From contig JAIPFG010000033.1 of NCBI GenBank assembly GCA_021736745.1, forward strand, positions 1 to 15,913: a DNA stretch of 15,913 nt, in the 5' to 3' direction. This DNA comes from Pseudomonadales bacterium (GTDB lineage Bacteria; Pseudomonadota; Gammaproteobacteria; Pseudomonadales; IMCC2047). The notes under the pieces are model-generated. The model saw only the letters and a list, made by a program, of their open reading frames with translations, was not told the origin of the DNA and did no database searches. Positions 8,965-15,544 of the stretch are shown one piece after another; the stretch's first letter is position 1, and every line of letters begins with the position of its first letter. Position numbers and translations under genes: made by a program.

Positions 8965-9762
8965 TTATCTTGGAACGAGTGTGTGGCTGTCACGAAGCAT
9001 GTCATTGGCGTCGACATAAATACAGACAAAAACGGTATTGAATTGCGGGTCAATAATAGCGGTGTCGCTGATTTTTGCACCGAGTTTTAAATAGCCTCTG
9101 AGTAAAGTCGGTACTGCTTTTTTGGCATGATCCCAAGGTGCAGGGTGGTTGTGGAAGTTGTTAATAGCGACCGCATTAGGAACGATGGGTTCGGGCATGT
9201 GTTCATCAGGCGCCAAATTATTTTGATAGAGGTAGGTCAAAATTTCGCGGTGTTTGGAAATATCCGTTCCATGAAAGCTGGCGCAACCGAGCATCAGTTG
9301 GTAGTGATTATCAATGATAAATTTCATGGCGTATTTCCATATCAACATGAGAATGACGCCACTACGACCTGCCGGGTCAATGCAATATCGGCTTAACTCC
9401 AGAATCCGGTCATATTTACCTCGTAGTTTGTTGAGTTTGAAGGCTTTCTCTGTATAAAACGTCTGGCTTGGAAGAAGGCAATAATTACTCACTAATCGCA
9501 ATGTGCCGACGACAGCATCATTGGCATTTTGGTCAGTGACGACAATATGATAAGCAACGTCATCCCATTCGTCTATTTCCCGGCCTAAACGTACCATCTC
9601 ATCGGTGGGCTTGCCCTGGTTTTCTTGGTAGAACACTCGATACCTTAAAGCTTGGGCTTTGGCTATTTGGGCCTCGTTGGTTGCGAATTGTACACTGTAG
9701 TGGCCCGCCTGAAATTGTGGTATCTGTTCCGGTTCAAAGGGTTGGGTGATGGCTGTAGACAT
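8965..9762 (-). CDS. olsB: L-ornithine N-alpha-acyltransferase (OlsB-type GNAT)
   Basis: 265-residue GNAT-fold acyltransferase of the OlsB/hemolysin-like family. It transfers a 3-hydroxyacyl chain from ACP to the alpha-amine of ornithine, giving lyso-ornithine lipid, the first step of this phosphorus-free membrane lipid. Diagnostic stretches are ALRYRVFYQE (38-47), DEWDDVAYHIVV (64-75), the core ILELSRYCIDPAGRSG (120-135), LGCASFHGTD (158-167), and the C-terminal LLRGYLKLGAKI and IDPQFNTVFVCIYVD segments. All are well preserved. A weak ribosome site GGAA sits 7 nt before the ATG. It heads a likely operon olsB-olsA-four-helix protein. The 77-nt gap before it (9763-9839) shows no clear terminator, so read-through from the NRDE gene is possible. 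Substrate assignment rests on family and the olsA neighbour; some members of this family acylate other amines. Confidence 0.87.
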   Translation of the reverse strand: MSTAITQPFEPEQIPQFQAGHYSVQFATNEAQIAKAQALRYRVFYQENQGKPTDEMVRLGREIDEWDDVAYHIVVTDQNANDAVVGTLRLVSNYCLLPSQTFYTEKAFKLNKLRGKYDRILELSRYCIDPAGRSGVILMLIWKYAMKFIIDNHYQLMLGCASFHGTDISKHREILTYLYQNNLAPDEHMPEPIVPNAVAINNFHNHPAPWDHAKKAVPTLLRGYLKLGAKISDTAIIDPQFNTVFVCIYVDANDMLRDSHTLVPR

Positions 9763-9839
9763 GGCTCGATTCCATTAGTTTTTCAGAAAGTGAATGTGCG
9801 TTTCTTTCCGTCATAAGTGGTTTGCAACAAGAAGGGACT

Positions 9840-10592
9840 TTATCCCCGCCCGGATTGTATTATTTCTGACGGTCTCGGCACTTCTTGTTCAAGTTTGATG
9901 CTAGTGGGAGCGCTGGACAGCGCTTCACAGGGTGGTCCGTCCCAATAGTGAAACAAAGCGCTAACATTGTTTACCTGTATATGACTAAAACTTACCGTGC
10001 TGGCATCATCACGGTGCATACAGACAGAATAGGGCCCCTTTTCAGGTAAATGGCCAAGATGGTAATCCAGCAATAACTTGACAGAACTTGGTGGCGTGCT
10101 GGTCAGTTGCGAGATCCGGTTTCGTATCACACTGGTTGTGTTAAAAGAAGATGACGTCAGCGGCATGTCAGGGTTGGTTTTTTTATTCAAATTGAGTCCA
10201 TCCCAGGATATCTGTAAGGGAAGTTGGCGTAATGAAAAAATGAGCAAATCGAAGGGTTTGTATTGGCTGAGGCCTCTTTGTGCTAAGTGTGACAGGATTG
10301 CCTGGGTGGTGGATTTATCAGCGAGATCCTTTATCAATAAACCGCGGCTGATCCAGTTTTCCTGCGCCATCGGTATTGGCGCTTGATAGTGATTAAGCAG
10401 GCAAAGTGTTATACCGAATTGATTAGTACTGATCCAACTGCCACCGGCATCTGGGTCAGTGGGAGCGATGTAGGTAACTGGCCCTTGTCTGTGCAATTGC
10501 GGTGGTAGCGCGCGTTGACGAGACTTCAGTTCATCGCGGTTGAATAAGACTTGATAGCCGGATTCATCCTTGAGCCAAGTTAACGTGCACAT
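9840..10592 (-). CDS. NRDE/TANGO2-family protein
   Basis: 250-residue cytoplasmic protein of the NRDE family, whose eukaryotic member is TANGO2. The signature NRDE is at 18-21 within LFNRDELKSR. Cys2 directly follows the initiator Met, as is usual here and reminiscent of N-terminal-nucleophile hydrolases. DPDAGGSWISTNQFG (47-60) is a second conserved family segment. Haem trafficking has been reported for some animal and bacterial homologues but is debated, so the biochemical role is uncertain. The gene has a good ribosome site (GAGGAA, 10598-10603, 5-nt spacer) and overlaps the end of the upstream DinB-like gene by 13 nt, so the two are likely translationally coupled. Length is typical for the family. 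Confidence 0.85.
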   Translation of the reverse strand: MCTLTWLKDESGYQVLFNRDELKSRQRALPPQLHRQGPVTYIAPTDPDAGGSWISTNQFGITLCLLNHYQAPIPMAQENWISRGLLIKDLADKSTTQAILSHLAQRGLSQYKPFDLLIFSLRQLPLQISWDGLNLNKKTNPDMPLTSSSFNTTSVIRNRISQLTSTPPSSVKLLLDYHLGHLPEKGPYSVCMHRDDASTVSFSHIQVNNVSALFHYWDGPPCEALSSAPTSIKLEQEVPRPSEIIQSGRG

Positions 10593-11122
10593 TGTGTTTC
10601 CTCTTGATATTTGAGGGTCGAGGCTGCAACGCCAAAATGATGGTCGACGGTGACGCCCTCAAATTTTAGGATAGCGGCAATAATGGCGTAATGGTGGATG
10701 GTATGCCCCTGCAGAAATACTAACTCACGCTGTACGGAGCTGGTAACAGGTTTCGTTATTTTATTGCGAAATGACGTGCATAAAGTAACGGATAATTGTT
10801 TTCCCTTCAGCCTGTTTAAATTGTTCTGTTGACGTAGTGTTGAAAGGGTTTCAATGATTTTCTGCAGAGTGCTAAGGGCGTATTCGATGTCTGTTTCAAT
10901 ACAGGTGTTCCGGTCCCTTTGGTCATAGTTGATGTGGCAAAGATTAAGGCCACTGATGAAGCTGAGATAATGATCCAGGATGTGTCTGAAATGTTTGCCG
11001 ACCGAGGCGCTAAAATAGGGGGTTGATACTTGATTGTACTGCTCATGGGATAACCGCTTTAATATACCCGCTCCGCTTGTTAACGCTTGAATGTTATCGG
11101 TTAAGATGCATTGTGGCGACAA
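10580..11122 (-). CDS. DinB-like putative metal-dependent protein
   Basis: About 180 residues and mostly helical, resembling the DinB/YfiT four-helix fold. A His triad in the family arrangement is visible: H47 in the VGKHFRHILDHY stretch, and H140 and H144 in LQGHTIHHYA, a plausible divalent-metal site. Its activity is unknown; related families include thiol-dependent transferases and stress-induced proteins. The longest open frame reaches TTG 11200, but the start is placed at TTG 11122 because AGGAG (11130-11134) precedes it by exactly 7 nt. The extra upstream residues (MMNFLYNRLSQMPYK...) also do not look like the fold, which should begin near DNIQAL. An ATG at 11167 without a ribosome site is the main alternative. 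The gene overlaps the NRDE gene by 13 nt, and the pair forms one unit. Confidence 0.75.
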   Translation of the reverse strand: MSPQCILTDNIQALTSGAGILKRLSHEQYNQVSTPYFSASVGKHFRHILDHYLSFISGLNLCHINYDQRDRNTCIETDIEYALSTLQKIIETLSTLRQQNNLNRLKGKQLSVTLCTSFRNKITKPVTSSVQRELVFLQGHTIHHYAIIAAILKFEGVTVDHHFGVAASTLKYQEETQCAR

Positions 11123-11129
11123 ATGATGA

Positions 11130-11134
11130 CTCCT
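11130..11134 (-). promoter_or_regulatory. Ribosome binding site deciding the TTG start of the DinB-like gene
   Basis: On the minus strand AGGAG is followed after 7 nt by TTG (11120-11122) in the DinB-like frame. The ATG at 11167 and the TTG/ATG at 11200/11197 have no comparable site, which favours the short form. Confidence 0.65.
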
Positions 11135-11179
11135 AAAAATAAAAATAGAGAAATTTTTATATGGCATTTGTGACAATCG

Positions 11180-11185
11180 ATTATA
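11180..11185 (-). promoter_or_regulatory. Possible -10 element (TATAAT) for the DinB-like/NRDE unit
   Basis: An exact TATAAT on the minus strand lies 58 nt before the proposed TTG start. The -35 position at 17-nt spacing reads TTAATC, a weak match. It would give a leader of roughly 50 nt. This location is only consistent with translation starting at 11122 or at 11167, not at 11200. Confidence 0.4.
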
Positions 11186-11385
11186 GAGAAAATTCATCAA
11201 TAGATTAATAATCTACTCAACCCGTTATATTGTATGGTTTCCAGGTGTTAGGGCTAAATGCAAAATAGGTTTTTCTTCGGTTTTTACTGGGTGGCCTGTG
11301 GTTGCGCTTATTTTTTCTATGGACCACTTGGCATGTGTAAAAGGAGGAATGACGAAATCTTTACCCAGTATTTGGCAAAATAGGC

Positions 11386-11415
11386 TTAACGATGAGTACC
11401 CTGCTTGTGTAGAAT
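11386..11415 (+). promoter_or_regulatory. Candidate sigma-70 promoter for ribBA
   Basis: TTAACG (-35, 11386-11391; four of six consensus bases) and TAGAAT (-10, 11410-11415; five of six) are separated by 18 nt. The implied start site lies about 25 nt before the ribBA ATG, a normal short leader with no room for a riboswitch. Confidence 0.4.
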
Positions 11416-11448
11416 GATCACCCTTTTCCCACAGAAGATGTCGATTCG

Positions 11449-12564
11449 ATGGAACTCAACGCAACACATGAACTGATTGAAGATATTAAGCAGGGTAAAA
11501 TGGTCATTCTGATGGATGACGAGGATCGTGAAAATGAAGGCGATCTGATTATTGCTGCTGAAATGGTGACCCCGGAGATAATCAACTTTATGGCGCGCCA
11601 TGCCTGTGGGCTAATTTGTCTTACGTTGACGGATGAGCGTTGCGCCCAATTACGTTTGCCTCTTATGGTCTATGAAAATAATGCCCAGCATTCGACTAAT
11701 TTTACGCTATCCATAGAAGCGGCGGAGGGCGTTACAACGGGCATCTCAGCTGCTGATCGTGCACATACAATTATTACTGCGGTGGCCAAGGATGCCCGTC
11801 CGGAAGATATTGTGCAGCCGGGACATATCTTCCCACTAATGGCCAATCCGGGCGGCGTTTTAAGCCGGGCAGGGCATACCGAAGCGGGCTGCGATTTAGC
11901 ACGCTTAGCCGGTAAAGAACCGGCCGCGGTGATTGTTGAAATTATGAACACGGATGGTTCCATGGCCAGGCGTCCAGATTTAGAAAAATTCGCCGAGCAA
12001 CATGATATGAAAATTGGCACTATTGCCGATTTAATTCATTACCGGATGCTGAACGAAACCACTGTGTCCAGAGTTGGCGAACAAATATTGACAACGCAAT
12101 GTGGCGATTTCCAGATGGTAACCTATGAGGATGAAATCCATCAGGAAGTTCATATTGCCTTGATCAAGGGCGAGATTGATCGTGACGAACCGACTTTGGT
12201 ACGGGTAACCCAGGTTGAAGCCTTTCGGGATGTTTTGGGCGCGGAATTGGCAGGTCGTAAAAGCTGGGCAATTTTGGATTCGCTTTCCCGGATTGAGCAG
12301 GAGGGTAAAGGGGTTCTTGTTATCCTTGCATCAGATGATCCTTCCGCCGATATTCTTGCTCATGCCAGCATGCTCCGCAAAGAAGTTAAGCGAGAGCAGG
12401 CTGTACGGCCCAAGGTTTTGGGGGATTACAGCACTGTAGGGACCGGATCTCAGATACTGAGGGATTTGGGCGTTGGTAAAATGAGGTTGCTCAGCCCGCC
12501 GGTTAAATATACAGGGTTATCAGGGTTTGATCTGGAGGTGGTCGAGTATATCGATAGGGAATGA
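11449..12564 (+). CDS. ribBA: 3,4-dihydroxy-2-butanone 4-phosphate synthase fused to a degenerate GTP cyclohydrolase II domain
   Basis: Riboflavin-pathway enzyme of 371 residues. Residues 1-~203 are DHBP synthase (RibB), which converts ribulose 5-phosphate to DHBP plus formate. DDEDRENEGD at 23-32 supplies the acidic metal-binding loop and RAGHTEAG at 140-147 the substrate and metal site, so this half should be active. Residues ~205-371 align with GTP cyclohydrolase II, ending in GTGSQILRDLGVGKMRLLS and LEVVEYI. However, the zinc-binding Cys set (normally in an EC...RCDCG context) is replaced by VEAFRDVLGAELAGRKSW, the RQEGR-type loop is absent, and the only Cys in this half is C218. It should not open the GTP ring, so a separate RibA is expected elsewhere. 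Hybrid proteins of this kind (RibBX) are known in gammaproteobacteria. The gene stands alone with its own promoter. Its ribosome site is weak (AGAAGA). Confidence 0.93.
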   Translation: MELNATHELIEDIKQGKMVILMDDEDRENEGDLIIAAEMVTPEIINFMARHACGLICLTLTDERCAQLRLPLMVYENNAQHSTNFTLSIEAAEGVTTGISAADRAHTIITAVAKDARPEDIVQPGHIFPLMANPGGVLSRAGHTEAGCDLARLAGKEPAAVIVEIMNTDGSMARRPDLEKFAEQHDMKIGTIADLIHYRMLNETTVSRVGEQILTTQCGDFQMVTYEDEIHQEVHIALIKGEIDRDEPTLVRVTQVEAFRDVLGAELAGRKSWAILDSLSRIEQEGKGVLVILASDDPSADILAHASMLRKEVKREQAVRPKVLGDYSTVGTGSQILRDLGVGKMRLLSPPVKYTGLSGFDLEVVEYIDRE

Positions 12565-12586
12565 AGTGATTATAGGTTCGTCAAGC

Positions 12587-12620
12587 GTAAGACCTGTCGA
12601 TCAGTTTCGACAGGTCTTAC
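12587..12620. terminator. Hairpin between convergent ribBA and aceB (possible bidirectional terminator)
   Basis: A perfect 14-bp inverted repeat, GTAAGACCTGTCGA (12587-12600) and its complement (12607-12620), has a 6-nt loop TCAGTT. It lies 22 nt after the ribBA stop and 13 nt after the aceB stop (read on its own strand). No T tract follows on either strand, so it is not a canonical intrinsic terminator. It may stabilise 3' ends or aid factor-dependent termination for both genes. Confidence 0.6.
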
Positions 12621-12633
12621 TGCGTTAGAGGAT

Positions 12634-14238
12634 TTAGTTTAGCTCTTCGTATCCGGGTAATGTTAGAAAGTCCACCAGTTGATCAGAGGTGGTAATTTCA
12701 TCGAATATCTCAGCGGCGCGTTTAAACTTACCGTTAGTCCAGCGGTCTTCGCCCACTTCTTTGCGTACCTGTTCCAACTCCTCATCGAGAAGCTCCCGGA
12801 AGAGTGCCTTGGTAATCAGTTTGCCATTGGATAATGTTTTCTCGTTTTGGATCCATTGCCAGATGGATGCGCGTGAAATTTCTGCAGTTGCAGCATCCTC
12901 CATCAGTCCATAGATAGGTACGCAACCATTTCCATTAATCCATGCTTCTATATATTGCAGGGCGATACGGATATTAATTCGCATCCCTTCTTCCGTTCGA
13001 CCTCCCTCCGAAGGCTCAAGCAGGTCCGCCGCAGTAATGGGGTCATCCAGTTCGCGTAACACATCAAGCTGATTGGGTTTTCCTGGCGGGATTACCTCAT
13101 CAAAAACTTGCATGGCAGTGTCAGCTAAACCGGGGTGAGCGACCCATGTGCCGTCATGGCCGTTGTTGGCTTCCAGTTGTTTATCATTAATGCCTTTGGT
13201 AATGACTTTTTGGTTTTCTTCCGGTGACTTGGATGGAATAAAGGCGGCCATACCTCCCATCGCCATTGCACCACGCTTATGACAGGTTTTAATTAACAGG
13301 CGTGAATAAGCGCTAAGGAAGGGTTTGTCCATGGTGACAACCTGGCGGTCAGGTAATACACGGTCGCGGTGTTTTCGTAATGTTTTGATGTAAGAAAAAA
13401 TATAATCCCAACGGCCACAGTTTAAAGCCACTACATGATCACGAAGTTCATAGAGAATTTCATCCATTTCAAAGACGGCAGGGATGGTCTCGATTAAAAA
13501 GGTGGCTTTGATAGCGCCAATTTCCAAGCCAAATCGATTTTCGGTGTATTCGAACACATCATTCCACCAACGCGCCTCCAGGTGGCTTTGTAGTTTTGGA
13601 ATGTAGTAATAAATACCGGTGCCTTTTTCGATGCGAGTTTGATAGTTGTGGAAAAAATAGAGGGCAAAATCCATTAAACAACCAGGAATTGGTTGGTCCT
13701 GGTAAGTAATGTGTTTTTCCGGCAAATGCAGTCCACGGGTTCTGGCGATTAGGACAACATCGTGTTTTTGCAAAGAGTATTGTTTGCCATTATCAGGGTT
13801 AGTATATTCGATAGTGCCCAAGTTGGCGTCACGTAAGTTAATTTGGCCTTCAACAACGTTTTCCCAGGTGGGGGAGAGTGAATCCTCGAAATCAGACATG
13901 TAGACTTTAACATTAGCGTTCAAGGCGTTAATGATCATTTTTCGGTCAGTTGGGCCTGTGATCTCAACGCGACGATCCTGTAGATCGGCTGGAATTCCTT
14001 TAATTTTCCACTCACCTTCGCGAATGTCTTTGGTTTGCGGGAGAAAGTCAGGCTGTGCACCGGCATCATAGTCAGCTTGTTTCACACTGCGCGTTTCAAG
14101 TAGCTCATTACGTCGCGCCCCAAATTTCTCTACCAGGTCTGATAGGAAGGATAAAGCTTCAGGAGAGAGTATTTCCGCATATGTCGGCGGAGTTGCACCA
14201 AGCACCGCCAAGGCATCTGTTTCTTTGGGTGTGTTCAT
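12634..14238 (-). CDS. aceB: Malate synthase A
   Basis: Glyoxylate-shunt enzyme condensing glyoxylate with acetyl-CoA to L-malate in the cytosol, needed for growth on acetate or fatty acids. At 534 residues it matches the short isoform A (about 530) and not isoform G (about 720). Conserved sites visible are the IARTRGLHLPE segment with the glyoxylate-binding Arg (166/168), LIETIPAVFEMDEILYEL with the Mg-binding Glu250, GRWDYIFS with Asp278, MGGMAAFIP, VAHPGL, and LMEDAATAEISR with Asp448 as the presumed catalytic base. It looks complete and active. The ATG has a clear ribosome site (GAGGAA, 14247-14252, 8-nt spacer). No isocitrate lyase or regulator gene is adjacent, so the shunt is not clustered here. 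The long upstream region contains several dyads that may control it. Confidence 0.97.
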   Translation of the reverse strand: MNTPKETDALAVLGATPPTYAEILSPEALSFLSDLVEKFGARRNELLETRSVKQADYDAGAQPDFLPQTKDIREGEWKIKGIPADLQDRRVEITGPTDRKMIINALNANVKVYMSDFEDSLSPTWENVVEGQINLRDANLGTIEYTNPDNGKQYSLQKHDVVLIARTRGLHLPEKHITYQDQPIPGCLMDFALYFFHNYQTRIEKGTGIYYYIPKLQSHLEARWWNDVFEYTENRFGLEIGAIKATFLIETIPAVFEMDEILYELRDHVVALNCGRWDYIFSYIKTLRKHRDRVLPDRQVVTMDKPFLSAYSRLLIKTCHKRGAMAMGGMAAFIPSKSPEENQKVITKGINDKQLEANNGHDGTWVAHPGLADTAMQVFDEVIPPGKPNQLDVLRELDDPITAADLLEPSEGGRTEEGMRINIRIALQYIEAWINGNGCVPIYGLMEDAATAEISRASIWQWIQNEKTLSNGKLITKALFRELLDEELEQVRKEVGEDRWTNGKFKRAAEIFDEITTSDQLVDFLTLPGYEELN

Positions 14239-14326
14239 CTTTAAGGTTCCTCAATCTTCTGTTGCACTAAGGAGTAGCGCGATAGGCGTTCGAATGATAC
14301 CAACAGGACATAGGTGATTAAATATG

Positions 14327-14375
14327 AATCTCATGGTTAAGGTGAATATCGAATATTCATCGAGTCAATGAGATT
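14327..14375. promoter_or_regulatory. Concentric nested inverted repeat upstream of aceB
   Basis: The inner dyad is TGAATAT (14343-14349), spacer CGA, ATATTCA (14353-14359). The outer dyad is AATCTCAT (14327-14334) and ATGAGATT (14368-14375). Both are exact and share the same centre (14351), with about 8 nt between inner and outer arms on each side. Such geometry suits a dimeric or tetrameric regulator or a cruciform. It lies about 90-140 nt before the aceB start. The bound factor is unknown. Confidence 0.5.
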
Positions 14376-14383
14376 TGTATTTT

Positions 14384-14410
14384 ACCCTATTTACAGCCTC
14401 TAAATAGGGT
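14384..14410. repeat. 10-bp perfect hairpin upstream of aceB
   Basis: ACCCTATTTA (14384-14393) and its exact complement TAAATAGGGT (14401-14410) flank a 7-nt loop CAGCCTC. No T tract follows on either strand, so it does not look like a terminator. It adjoins and slightly overlaps the CRP-like palindrome. Confidence 0.6.
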
Positions 14411-14422
14411 GATTTAAATCAC
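14409..14422. promoter_or_regulatory. Candidate CRP/Vfr-type operator upstream of aceB
   Basis: GTGATTTAAATCAC is a 14-bp perfect palindrome with the GTGA-N6-TCAC core of CRP/Vfr sites; the flanking bases (G, T) deviate from the TGTGA...TCACA ideal. The FNR/Anr core is TTGAT-N4-ATCAA, which this does not match at the outer bases. It lies about 170 nt before the aceB start and about 340 nt before the DUF3450 gene. Catabolite control of the glyoxylate shunt would make sense biologically. Confidence 0.45.
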
Positions 14423-14758
14423 TCAAGGCCACTAATCGGTGAAGGTTTGATGAATTATTTGTTGCAAAGCAGGTAAGCGATAGTGTTTAATTACGTCGCA
14501 TAGCGGGGCATGGATTTAGCCTCCGATAATACAACTAAATGAATATAGCCTGCCTCTGCTAGTGGTTAGTGTTAATATCATTGGCTGTTTAAATAAAAAA
14601 TATATTATAAAAAGAAACAAAGTGGAATGAGGAGTCTGAATAGACAGCTCTTTTCATTATGTTCAGTTGTTATCTATACAATAAATCGCTGGATGCAATG
14701 ACTCATTGTTTTATCTTCAATTTATATAAGCTTAAGTGAACGCAAATAGGAAAGGTGT

Positions 14759-15544
14759 ATGAATAGTCATCCTTTGAAAACCGTATTGGCATCGGTGCTT
14801 ACCGCCGTTGTTATTTCGCTGGGCGGTATTAGCAGCAGTTACGCTGATCAGCTTGACGAAATCCACAAAATTAATAAAGACAGAACAACAAAAGCGCAAC
14901 AGTCGCAGGCAAGGGTTGATAAACTCAATGATCAACGCTTGGCTTTGTTAGACGAATACAAAGCGGTTAATAAGATTATTGATGGCTTGCGTGTTTATAA
15001 CAGCCAATTGGAAAAACAAATTGCGGCACAGCAAAATAGATTGCAAGAGTTAGAAGACTCTATTCAGCAGGCGACAGTCATTAAGCGTCAAATTACACCA
15101 TTGATGCATCGGATGGTGGATGGACTGGAACAGTTTGTTAGTCTGGATGTTCCTTTCCACAAAAGTGAACGCGATGAACGTATACAGTTTATTAAGGATG
15201 CGCTAGATAATCCTGATATACCAGACTCCGAAAAATTCCGGCAGGTCTTGGAAGGGTATCAAATAGAAAATGAATATGGACGCAAAATCGATTCCTATTC
15301 AGATACCGTCAACATCGATGGTAATGACGTCATTGTAAATGTACTGCGTGTAGGACGTATTGCATTAGTTGCTCAGTCAAAAGACGGTAAGACATCGCTG
15401 GCTTGGGATAATAATGAACGCAAATGGGTTGAATTAGATGCCTCTTATCGAAATCCGGTTCGTGAAGGTATTCGGATTGCTAATAAGCAGGCCACTATCG
15501 ATATTCTGATGTTACCAATTGCCGCTCCGGAGAATGCCCAATGA
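14759..15544 (+). CDS. DUF3450-type secreted coiled-coil protein
   Basis: 261-residue exported protein. A signal peptide is clear (basic start, hydrophobic 8-22, SYA cut after residue 29). Residues ~31-110 are rich in heptad-like Leu/Ile, Gln and charged residues and predict a long coiled coil. A globular C-terminal half follows (KSERDERIQFIKDALDNPD, EGYQIENEYGRKIDSY, RVGRIALVAQSKDG, LAWDNNERKWVELD), the pattern I associate with DUF3450. In other gammaproteobacteria these genes lie just before ExbB/TtpC, ExbB, ExbD and TonB genes, so a periplasmic accessory role in TonB2-type transport is likely but not shown. The ribosome site AGGA (14748-14751) lies 7 nt before the ATG. Its TGA overlaps the next start (ATGA), implying coupled translation. 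Confidence 0.82.
   Translation: MNSHPLKTVLASVLTAVVISLGGISSSYADQLDEIHKINKDRTTKAQQSQARVDKLNDQRLALLDEYKAVNKIIDGLRVYNSQLEKQIAAQQNRLQELEDSIQQATVIKRQITPLMHRMVDGLEQFVSLDVPFHKSERDERIQFIKDALDNPDIPDSEKFRQVLEGYQIENEYGRKIDSYSDTVNIDGNDVIVNVLRVGRIALVAQSKDGKTSLAWDNNERKWVELDASYRNPVREGIRIANKQATIDILMLPIAAPENAQ

Larger units (their letters stand above)
11123..11448. other. Divergent intergenic region between the DinB-like gene and ribBA
   Basis: This 326-nt stretch holds both candidate promoters. It also has an exact 10-nt direct repeat GCAAAATAGG at 11260-11269 and 11375-11384, and an 8-bp inverted repeat TACTGGGT (11285-11292) / ACCCAGTA (11363-11370) enclosing 70 nt. I saw none of the conserved core segments of an FMN riboswitch (RFN element), which often precedes ribB in gammaproteobacteria. 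No convincing gene was seen. Confidence 0.6.
14239..14758. other. Divergent intergenic region upstream of aceB and the DUF3450 gene
   Basis: 520 nt without a convincing gene. The part nearer aceB (14327-14422) holds three kinds of dyad symmetry listed separately. The part nearer the DUF3450 gene (14423-14758) is AT-rich and shows no clear consensus promoter, Fur box or terminator by eye. A TACAAT at 14677-14682 is the only fair -10, with a poor -35 (TTCATT at 18 nt). No tRNA or small-RNA hallmark is recognised. Confidence 0.6.

Noticed and set aside
10816..11046. 76-codon open frame within the DinB-like gene on the same strand, different frame
   Set aside because: Fully inside a supported gene, without a ribosome site or recognisable features; a shadow frame.
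11349..11417. 22-codon open frame (MTKSLPSIWQNRLNDEYPACVE) after GGAGG, upstream of ribBA
   Set aside because: GGAGG is only 1 nt from the ATG, far too close for initiation. The frame overlaps the candidate ribBA promoter and has no recognisable leader-peptide logic for riboflavin.
14640..14690. Possible Fur box before the DUF3450/TtpC-like genes
   Set aside because: AT-rich stretches such as TTGTTATC and TTCATTATG are present, but no 19-bp match to the Fur consensus could be seen.
14629..14703. About 24-codon open frame starting at ATGAGG upstream of the DUF3450 gene
   Set aside because: No ribosome site and no conserved character; chance length in AT-rich DNA.
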